From assembly GCA_018336015.1 (NCBI GenBank), contig JAGXQZ010000064.1, forward strand, positions 1 through 62,273: a DNA stretch of 62,273 nucleotides, given 5' to 3'. Below, in pieces: positions 56,015 through 62,273 of the stretch (its first letter is position 1; the number at the start of each line of letters is the position of its first letter). Origin of the DNA: Algoriphagus sp. Its GTDB lineage: Bacteria > Bacteroidota > Bacteroidia > Cytophagales > Cyclobacteriaceae. The position numbers and the translations under genes were made by a program. The notes below the pieces were generated by a model. It searched no databases, was not told the origin of the DNA, and saw nothing but the letters and a program-made list of their open reading frames with translations.

Positions 56015-57436
56015 ATGCAGTTCAAACTTAATCCCAAAACCCCTTCTTCCTCAGGACTAAGGGTCATCCCTGTTTTTGAAAATCAGGTGCTCGATACCCT
56101 TGCGGCTAAAAACATCAAAATTTCCGTTCCCGCCTCACTTTTCTCAGGAAAAAAAGACAGTCAATACAGTTTTGATAGTCATGGACAAGTGATCCTTCTT
56201 TTGGGTTTGGGAGAAAATCCCGATTACAAAACCATTGAAAACAGTTTCCGGCGCGTGCTTTCCAAACATGCTTCCTTGGTCGAAAAAGAAGTGGTTTTGG
56301 ATCTTCCAAGCAACATGGAATCTAGTCAAGTGGAAGCTGCCTTGGTGGGTTTTCAGCTGGGCGCTTATTCCATAGGTTTTTATAAAAAAGAGAAACCAAA
56401 AGAATACAGCAAGCTCAAAGTGGAGGTGCTCAACGAGCTGAAAAAGTCCAAAGACTTGGCAGAAAGAGCCGAAAAAATCGCCTCTGCAAAAATGGAAGCT
56501 TTTAAGCTCGTAGACCTTCCTCCCAATAAGATCACTCCTGAACACTTGGGCGACTGGGCAAAGAACCTTGGCGAAAAGCTAGACCTGAATGTTAAAGTTT
56601 GGGATTCCAAAAAAGCCAAATCCGAGAAACTTGAAGCCTTTTTGGCAGTAGGCAGAGGCTCTGCCAAAGATCCACGATTCATCATCCTCGAATACCGTCA
56701 TCCTAAAGCTTCCAAACACGTGGGATTGGTTGGAAAAGGAGTCACCTTTGATACCGGTGGACTCAATGTCAAAACCCAAGGCATGCACCACATGAAATCA
56801 GACATGGGCGGTGCGGCAGCTGTTTTGGCTACTACCCAATTGGTAGCAGACCTTGGATTGCCTATCAACCTGACGACCATAGTACCTGCAGTGGAAAATG
56901 CCATTGATAAGGATGCCTATTTGCCATCTGAGGTTATTGGAAGCCATGCAGGATTGAGCATTGAGGTAATCGATACGGACGCAGAAGGCCGCCTGATCTT
57001 GGCTGATGGGCTTTCGTATTTGATCAAAAACTATTCTCCGGACCAAGTCATCGATTTGGCCACACTCACGGGAAGCGCCATTGGCACCTTTGGTTATGAA
57101 TGCGCGGCCCTTTTCACCAACGATGGCAGTATCTCCCACGGACTGCAAGCTGCAGGAGAAGAAATCGGCGAAAAATCCTGGCCACTTCCGATTTGGGACA
57201 GCTACGCAAAAGAGATGGATTCCGAAATCGCAGATATCAAAAACTACCATGGTAAACCTTTTGCAGGTGCCATTACCGCCGCAAAATTCCTGCAGGCATT
57301 TACTCATGAGCATCCTGCCTGGGCACATTTGGATATCGCCGGTGTTGCATTTTCAGATACAGAATTTGCCAAAACCAAAACCGGGACAGCATACGGCGTT
57401 AGCTTGTTACTCCGCTACTTTGAAAGCATCCTTTAA
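56015..57436 (+). CDS. pepA: Leucyl aminopeptidase (M17)
   Basis: A 473-aa cytosolic zinc/manganese aminopeptidase of the M17 family. The metal-binding segment is GKGVTFDTGGLNVK with Lys241, Asp246 and the catalytic Lys253, and the second is DTDAEGR with Asp322, Glu324 and Arg326. Spacing matches E. coli PepA. An N-terminal domain of about 160 residues is poorly conserved, as usual. It is 18 bp behind the esterase and ends at a terminator. Confidence 0.94.
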   Translation: MQFKLNPKTPSSSGLRVIPVFENQVLDTLAAKNIKISVPASLFSGKKDSQYSFDSHGQVILLLGLGENPDYKTIENSFRRVLSKHASLVEKEVVLDLPSNMESSQVEAALVGFQLGAYSIGFYKKEKPKEYSKLKVEVLNELKKSKDLAERAEKIASAKMEAFKLVDLPPNKITPEHLGDWAKNLGEKLDLNVKVWDSKKAKSEKLEAFLAVGRGSAKDPRFIILEYRHPKASKHVGLVGKGVTFDTGGLNVKTQGMHHMKSDMGGAAAVLATTQLVADLGLPINLTTIVPAVENAIDKDAYLPSEVIGSHAGLSIEVIDTDAEGRLILADGLSYLIKNYSPDQVIDLATLTGSAIGTFGYECAALFTNDGSISHGLQAAGEEIGEKSWPLPIWDSYAKEMDSEIADIKNYHGKPFAGAITAAKFLQAFTHEHPAWAHLDIAGVAFSDTEFAKTKTGTAYGVSLLLRYFESIL

Positions 57437-57441
57437 AAATT

Positions 57442-57475
57442 ATCCGGCAGTCTTCTGATTTGCCGGATTTTTTTT
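57442..57475 (+). terminator. Rho-independent terminator
   Basis: ATCCGGCA (57442-57449) and TGCCGGAT (57461-57468) around an 11-base loop, followed by T8. It separates pepA from the ATP-grasp gene. Confidence 0.88.
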
Positions 57476-57504
57476 GACCTTAAGCTGTAAATAGATTTCT
57501 ACCT

Positions 57505-58719
57505 ATGAGTGATTCCAAGACTTTTCTCTGCATCTCCAATTACTTCAAAGGCAACGCCTTTTTGACCTCCCTAAAAAAACAAGGAAATCGTGTATACTTG
57601 GTAACCACCGAACAGCTTCGTGACAAACCTTGGGCTGAGGAATACATCGATGAAATCTTTTACATGCCTGGACAGGATCTGGATTGGGATATGGACTTGT
57701 TGCTCAAAGGTGTAGGAGGATTGATGAAGGAGCATAAAGTCGATGCCATTGTCGCACTGGATGATTATGACGTGGAAAAAGCGGCATTTTTAAGAGAAAA
57801 CTTCAGAATTCCCGGAATGGGTCAAACTACCGGCCGCTACTTCCGTGACAAACTCGCCATGCGAATCAAGGCTAAAGACTCGGGAATCCGCGTACCGGCA
57901 TTTTCCTCTCTTTTTCATAATGCCGATATCAATCACTTTGCAGATACGGTAGACGCACCTTGGGTTCTCAAGCCTCGCTCGGAAGCTTCTGCCCATGGCA
58001 TCATCAAAGTGTATGACAAAGAATCCCTTTGGAGGCATTTGGATGAATTGGGCGACAACCGGATTTATTACCTCATCGAGCAATTCAAACCCGGCGATGT
58101 CTACCATGCCGATGGGCTACAGTTGGAGGGGAAGACATTGTTTCTGACCGTTTCCAAATACTTGGCCACCCCCATGGAGATTTCACAAGGCGGAGGCATC
58201 TTCCGTTCTGCGAATATTCCTTACGGCTCGGATGACGACAAAAAAATCAAGAAGGTCAATGAGGCAATCATGAAAGCCTTTGGGCTGAGAAATGGCGCCT
58301 CACACACGGAATTCATCAAGTCCAGAGAAGATGGAGAAATCTACTTTTTGGAGACTGCATCCCGTGTTGGCGGAGCACATTTGGCTGAGATGGTGGAAGC
58401 AGCCACTGACATTAATCTTTGGGTTGAATGGGCCAAAATCGAGGATGCCGTGGCAAAAAACAAAAAATACGAGCTACCAAAGGTGGCTAAAAACTATGCA
58501 GGCATTGTACTTACCCTTTCCAAATATGAGCATCCTGACCTCAGCAGCTATGACGATTCGGAAGTTTGTTTTCGAGTGCCTTTGGAATACCATGCAGGCT
58601 TGATCGTAAAATCACCCAAGCAGGAGCGCATCATGCAGCTCCTCGATCAGTATGCAGAGCGCTTTGCTTCGGAGCTATCTGCCACTGCCGAGGCCCCTGA
58701 AGTGAAGAAGTTTCATTAA
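57505..58719 (+). CDS. ATP-grasp domain ligase
   Basis: A 404-aa cytoplasmic protein with an N-terminal pre-ATP-grasp Rossmann-like domain (residues 1-115) and a carbamoyl-phosphate-synthase-type ATP-grasp domain: the P-loop region PWVLKPRSEASAHGI, YYLIEQFKPGDVYHADG, and the metal-binding ETASRVGGAHLAEM. Such enzymes join a carboxylate to an amine or similar nucleophile. The acceptor is not predictable. It follows a terminator, so it may be transcribed separately from pepA, though the same-strand cluster with an esterase and an aminopeptidase hints at a peptide or ester metabolite. Confidence 0.88.
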   Translation: MSDSKTFLCISNYFKGNAFLTSLKKQGNRVYLVTTEQLRDKPWAEEYIDEIFYMPGQDLDWDMDLLLKGVGGLMKEHKVDAIVALDDYDVEKAAFLRENFRIPGMGQTTGRYFRDKLAMRIKAKDSGIRVPAFSSLFHNADINHFADTVDAPWVLKPRSEASAHGIIKVYDKESLWRHLDELGDNRIYYLIEQFKPGDVYHADGLQLEGKTLFLTVSKYLATPMEISQGGGIFRSANIPYGSDDDKKIKKVNEAIMKAFGLRNGASHTEFIKSREDGEIYFLETASRVGGAHLAEMVEAATDINLWVEWAKIEDAVAKNKKYELPKVAKNYAGIVLTLSKYEHPDLSSYDDSEVCFRVPLEYHAGLIVKSPKQERIMQLLDQYAERFASELSATAEAPEVKKFH

Positions 58720-58734
58720 TTCTTTTTGTCAACG

Positions 58735-58768
58735 GTCCACGGTACACAGTCGACTGTGGTCTGTGGAC
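58735..58768. repeat. 34-bp imperfect palindrome between convergent genes
   Basis: GTCCACGGTAC-ACAGTCGACTGT-GGTCTGTGGAC: a perfect 12-bp core ACAGTCGACTGT (58746-58757) with 11-bp arms matching at 8 positions. It is the only structure in the 59-bp gap between convergent ATP-grasp and TIGR02757 genes, so it may act as a terminator or as a dispersed REP-like repeat. Confidence 0.65.
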
Positions 58769-58778
58769 TGTGGACTTT

Positions 58779-59546
58779 TCAAAACTTCTCCTCTACTCCC
58801 AAGCCAAACAAGGCAAAATCATACTTCACGGGATCATTCGGATCAAACTCACGTAGCCTTTCCGTCAGCTCCAAAGCTGTTTGCCAGTCGGTTTGCTTTC
58901 GGGTAATCAATCCCAGTTTTCTTCCTACCCGATCTACATGCAGATCGCATGGACAGATGAGTTGAGCAGGTTTTATCCTTTTCCACAGTCCAAAATCCAC
59001 CCCATTGTCATCGTCTCTCACCATCCAGCGGAGGTACATGTTGATCCGCTTGCAAGCTGCTTTTCTTACCGGAGTGGCGATGTGCTTTTTGGTTCTGGAA
59101 GGGGCATCAGGAAGACTGAAAAAATACTCATGAAAATGAGTCAAAATGGACTCCATACTGTCTGCTTGCCCTGTTTGACCGATCAAAAAGGCATCCTCCA
59201 GACTCGCAAATCTCCTGTAATACCAAGAAAGGAAGTGTACAAAATAAAGCGTGTCCACTTCATTGAAGGTTCGGTGCTTGAAGTTCAGCAGGGATCTTAA
59301 ATCCTCTTCCCGATGATGAAGGAGAAAATCATGAGGAGCATTATCCATCAGAGTAAAAAGTTCCAAGCACTTATTGATGATGGTTTTGCGCTGACCCCAA
59401 GCCAGGATGGCTGCGAAAAAACCTGAGATTTCAATATCCTGCTTTTTGGAAAACCGATGAGGTATGGAAATGGGGTCTAGTGTGATAAACCCCGGTTGAT
59501 TGTATTGGATGACTTTTTCATCCAAAAAATCCTTGATTGCATTCAT
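58779..59546 (-). CDS. TIGR02757 family protein
   Basis: A 255-aa helical protein of the TIGR02757 (DUF2400) family, conserved in Bacteroidota and some others and of unknown function. Signature stretches are EISGFFAAILAWGQRKTII and CKRINMYLRWMVRDDDNGVDFG. The latter resembles the HhH-DNA-glycosylase-like region (RKAACKRINMYLRWM, then PCDLHVDRVGRKLGL), suggesting a DNA-binding fold related to endonuclease III/OGG. A GTG at 59549 is an alternative start; the ATG at 59546 overlaps the stop of the upstream gene by one base. Confidence 0.88.
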   Translation of the reverse strand: MNAIKDFLDEKVIQYNQPGFITLDPISIPHRFSKKQDIEISGFFAAILAWGQRKTIINKCLELFTLMDNAPHDFLLHHREEDLRSLLNFKHRTFNEVDTLYFVHFLSWYYRRFASLEDAFLIGQTGQADSMESILTHFHEYFFSLPDAPSRTKKHIATPVRKAACKRINMYLRWMVRDDDNGVDFGLWKRIKPAQLICPCDLHVDRVGRKLGLITRKQTDWQTALELTERLREFDPNDPVKYDFALFGLGVEEKF

Positions 59547-60100
59547 CACAAAGCCACTTTCACCTCTCCGCCTTGTGTTCCGTCAAACCATTTGAAGGAA
59601 AGTTCCTGATCGGTTTTTTCCGACACATGCCAATCAAAACACTTGATATTGGTCAACGAGCGAAGGCTATCTTCGTCCGGATTGTAAAGACAAATATCAA
59701 AATCCGGCATTTGCTTGGAATCAAGTGTATTCCATTTTTCTAAAATGAAGCCTTCCTCGATCACCCTTACTTTTTTCCCAAACACATAATCACTCAATAC
59801 CGAAGGTACTCCATCTTTTCTCCTCAACTGAAAACCTGCCGGTCCAAATATGATTTGTTTAATCAGTTTGGCTTCCAGCAACTCATTGGAATAAGGCAAG
59901 GTCTCCCAGTCCGATTCTTTAAACACCACTTTGTTTCCTTCAGGCCTGATTCTGGTCAGAAGTTGAGAAAGTTTTGAGAAAAGAAAAGTCAAGCCGATAA
60001 AAATCAGTCCGAAACTAGCCAGAATAGGATAGGAAATGATTAAGATGGCATTCCAAATAAACCTAAACAGGTGATGGAAGAATAGTTGGAATTTATTCAT
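59546..60100 (-). CDS. Membrane-anchored protein of unknown function
   Basis: A 184-aa protein with one or two hydrophobic segments in residues about 15-45 (IWNAILIISYPILASFGLIF) and a soluble beta-rich remainder (VVFKESDWETLPYS, CFDWHVSEK). No known domain is recognised. It is co-directional with TIGR02757 and overlaps its start, so it is probably in the same operon. Confidence 0.75.
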   Translation of the reverse strand: MNKFQLFFHHLFRFIWNAILIISYPILASFGLIFIGLTFLFSKLSQLLTRIRPEGNKVVFKESDWETLPYSNELLEAKLIKQIIFGPAGFQLRRKDGVPSVLSDYVFGKKVRVIEEGFILEKWNTLDSKQMPDFDICLYNPDEDSLRSLTNIKCFDWHVSEKTDQELSFKWFDGTQGGEVKVAL

Positions 60101-60193
60101 GGTAGCTTACTCAGATCACAAAGGTACCCTCCTCCTTTAAGAATCCCAAGGAAGGGATTTTCAGCTTGATCTCTAAAAAAGAAAAAGCAAAAA

Positions 60194-60215
60194 AAAGACC
60201 TCTAAAGAGGCCTTT
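60194..60215 (-). terminator. Terminator of the LysM gene
   Basis: AAAGACCTCT (60194-60203) pairs with AGAGGCCTTT (60206-60215), 9 of 10, with A-rich flanks that read as a T-run on the minus strand. It is 21 bp beyond the leftward LysM stop at 60236. Confidence 0.75.
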
Positions 60216-60235
60216 CTTAGCTGTTTCGATGGAGA

Positions 60236-61438
60236 TTAGTAAAGAATCTCTACCGGAAATCTTTGATTGACTGCTTTGAGTTGGTCAAATGCTGCTTGGG
60301 AAAGTTTGATAACCAGTTTGGAATTATCACCAGTATCTGGAAGTGTACCCACTACCCTGGCAAATATGGTCAGGTCATTTTCTTCATTTTTAACCCGAAT
60401 CACACTGCCTACAGGCGCAGTTCTATGAAGGACGAGGTACTTTTTATGCCCGCCAGTTCCCTCTATCAATTCTGCCTGACCCGTTTCTTTGATATTTTTA
60501 AAACCTCCCGAAGTGTTTTCCGGGGTAGGTTCTACGTTCATTTCCGCAGTGGATGAAGCGACTTTTGGAGTGCCTACAATAGGAACGGTGCTCGGTCCCT
60601 CAGGAGCTCTTCCGACTTTGATGACTTGACCTGCTCTGAGGTTGTTGGAAGTAAGCGCATTCCATTGAATTAGGTTTTCTACACTGCTTCCATATTCAGA
60701 AGAAAGCGAAAAAAGTGTCTCCCCAGATTTGACTGTATGTGAAATCCAGTCTCCAGGTGCAATAGGTGCCGAAGTTGCAACAGGTGAAGAAGCAGCCTTT
60801 ACCGGTTCCGGTTTTGATTTTACAGTTTCCGATTTTGCTTTAGGAGCTTCCACTTTTTTCTCTTCTACCTTTGGCTGTTCTCTCACAGTAACAGGTTCAG
60901 AAGGTTTGGTAGCAGAGGCAACTTGAGTTTGGGTGGAACCAGCTTCATTGATTGTGAGCACTTGACCCACTTTTACTCCATTTCCTGAGAGCTTATTCCA
61001 TTCTTTCAGCGATTCAATAGTCACTCCGTATTTTTTGGAAATGGAAAAAAGTGTTTCACCCGAGGTAACTTTGTGTGTGATTGATTTTGGTGTGGTAGCA
61101 ACAGGAGTGGAAGCTACAGGCGCCGAATTCACGGGATTGGAAGCAGGTGGAGTTGAAGTAATTTTCCCTTCGTAAGGAATACGAATGGTTTGACCAATTT
61201 TCAAACCTTGCTTCAGCACTTCATTGGCATTTTGGATATCACTTACAGAAACTTGATATTTTCTTGAGATACCAAAAAGGGTTTCTTGAGGAGATACTTT
61301 GTGCAAAATGAACATTTTATCACCTACCCGCTCTACTCCAATAGAATCACCTGGAATCGGAACCGAAGCCTCTAATTTTGGAAGCGCGGCCAAAAAAAGT
61401 AGAAGAGAAAGGAAAGCAATTTTGGGTCTTAAAATCAT
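60236..61438 (-). CDS. LysM/DPBB peptidoglycan-binding protein
   Basis: A 400-aa exported protein (signal peptide with FLSLLLFLAALP). Three LysM domains: residues about 44-90 (HKVSPQETLFGISRKYQVSV), 120-165 (HKVTSGETLFSISKKYGV), 234-278 (HTVKSGETLFSLSSEYGS), separated by Pro/Thr/Ala/Lys-rich linkers. The C-terminal 90 residues (HRTAPVGSVIRV, VIKLSQAAFDQL) resemble the double-psi beta-barrel of RlpA/septal-type proteins, with the conserved RVVG segment. It likely binds or processes peptidoglycan in the periplasm. No catalytic Asp typical of lytic RlpA is evident. Confidence 0.87.
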   Translation of the reverse strand: MILRPKIAFLSLLLFLAALPKLEASVPIPGDSIGVERVGDKMFILHKVSPQETLFGISRKYQVSVSDIQNANEVLKQGLKIGQTIRIPYEGKITSTPPASNPVNSAPVASTPVATTPKSITHKVTSGETLFSISKKYGVTIESLKEWNKLSGNGVKVGQVLTINEAGSTQTQVASATKPSEPVTVREQPKVEEKKVEAPKAKSETVKSKPEPVKAASSPVATSAPIAPGDWISHTVKSGETLFSLSSEYGSSVENLIQWNALTSNNLRAGQVIKVGRAPEGPSTVPIVGTPKVASSTAEMNVEPTPENTSGGFKNIKETGQAELIEGTGGHKKYLVLHRTAPVGSVIRVKNEENDLTIFARVVGTLPDTGDNSKLVIKLSQAAFDQLKAVNQRFPVEILY

Positions 61439-61662
61439 AAACGTTACTGTGAGTTAGTGGTCAAAGGCTGGATACTTTTTAATATTTCAGAATTTAGCAA
61501 TAATAGTGCTAAAAAGAGCCTATGAGGGGAATCTGAACCTTCTTATCAGCATCAAGATTTTCATTTTTTCAAAAACCACCAAAAGGAGACAGATCAAATT
61601 CAAAAAGGTATTTCCGGACAAATCTTTTCAATTTGCTATCTTTTCAAGCACAATTGCTATTC

Positions 61663-62273
61663 ATGAAAAACATTCTGATCCTCTTTTTCTCCATCAGCCT
61701 TTTGATTCCTTCGGTCTTGCTTGGACAGGAAGCTGATAAAAAGGTCTACGTCTTCAAGATTGACAAAGACATTGATCCAGCGATGAATCGCAGGGTAAAA
61801 ATCGCCATGGAAGAAGCCGAAAAGCTAAAGGCTGATCTCATTCTGATCGAGATGGATACCTATGGAGGTGCCGTAACTGATGCGGATGAGATCCGAACAC
61901 GGATTTTAGAATCAGAAATTCCAGTCTATGTATTTATCAATAAGGATGCTGCCTCCGCGGGAGCTTTGATTTCTATTGCTTCGGATAGCATCTATATGGC
62001 GCCGGGTGCCAGTATAGGCGCTGCCACTGTGGTGAATGGCGTAGATGGAGCCGCCGCACCGGACAAATACCAATCTTACATGCGATCCATGATGCGCAGT
62101 ACAGCCGAGGCCACAGGTAGAGACCCCAAAATTGCTGAAGCCATGGTGGATGAGAAAATAGAAATCGAGGGCATCTCTGAGGCCGGATCGGTAATTACTT
62201 TTTCTGTTTCAGAAGCAATTCAATATGGATTTTGTGAAGGCGAGTTTGATTCAGTGGATGAAATTCTTGCTGC
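61663..62273 (+). CDS. NfeD-like ClpP-class membrane serine protease, N-terminal part (cut by window edge)
   Basis: The frame starts at ATG 61663 and runs off the window (203 residues visible). It has a signal peptide or membrane anchor (MKNILILFFSISLLI) followed by a ClpP/crotonase-fold domain: IEMDTYGGAV (oxyanion residues Gly68/69) and KDAASAGALISIASD with Ser98 as the likely nucleophile. This is the NfeD1b/SppA-like protease half; the membrane helices and OB-fold that normally follow are outside the window. Role: proteolysis linked to membrane-protein quality control, by family. Confidence 0.85.
   Translation, partial: MKNILILFFSISLLIPSVLLGQEADKKVYVFKIDKDIDPAMNRRVKIAMEEAEKLKADLILIEMDTYGGAVTDADEIRTRILESEIPVYVFINKDAASAGALISIASDSIYMAPGASIGAATVVNGVDGAAAPDKYQSYMRSMMRSTAEATGRDPKIAEAMVDEKIEIEGISEAGSVITFSVSEAIQYGFCEGEFDSVDEILA

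Overview
The window looks like chromosomal DNA of a member of the Bacteroidota, most likely order Cytophagales and near Algoriphagus or Cyclobacterium. The reasons are proteins with the gliding-motility/type IX secretion (T9SS) C-terminal sorting domain, SprB repeats and IgGFc-binding domains, a SusC-style TonB receptor with an N-terminal carboxypeptidase-regulatory domain, a histone H1-like (Hc1) protein, a TIGR02757 protein, promoters of the Bacteroidota type (TTTG, 19-20 bp, TAnnTTTG) and almost no Shine-Dalgarno sequences. The genus is an inference from gene content. No tRNA, rRNA, CRISPR array, transposase or phage gene was seen.

Layout. 1-3571: minus-strand biotin carboxylase, DUF1015, Maf and a cut-off AAA ATPase. 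3660-5330: divergent promoter pair, then a sphingolipid/sulfonolipid-type alpha-oxoamine synthase and the Hc1 protein. 5350-15140: M1 peptidase, a BNR/Vps10-like secreted protein, an APC permease, TspO-like, DinB-like and muramidase genes, and a DEAD-box helicase. 15370-25140: secreted and hydrolytic functions (carboxypeptidase-regulatory protein, gamma-glutamyltransferase behind a duplicated structured leader, PH-domain protein, ElaA acetyltransferase, Tat-exported calcineurin phosphoesterase, PhoD-like phosphatase, M19 dipeptidase, alpha/beta hydrolase). 25141-25735: a gene-free stretch holding a 169-bp palindromic element. 26468-33932: a six-gene minus-strand type I restriction-modification operon that also carries an unknown 188-aa protein, a HipA-like kinase and a DUF3037 protein. 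34221-44793: galE and three tandem paralogous giant surface proteins of about 1050 aa. 44948-49647: ABC-F ATPase with a decayed second nucleotide site, sodium/solute symporter, RlmI-like methyltransferase, small membrane cytochrome-b-like protein. 49825-52728: TonB receptor plus lipoprotein. 53072-58719: AceK, CBM48 esterase, leucyl aminopeptidase, ATP-grasp ligase. 58779-end: TIGR02757 and a small membrane protein, a LysM/DPBB protein, and a partial NfeD-like protease.

The best candidates for something undescribed are the HipA-kinase/DUF3037 pair (plus the 188-aa leader gene) built into the type I RM operon, the tandem array of IgGFc-binding/PKD/SprB T9SS proteins, the duplicated stem-loop leader with decoy start codons before the gamma-glutamyltransferase, and the asymmetric ABC-F protein. 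All functional names come from motif recognition by eye; no database search was possible.
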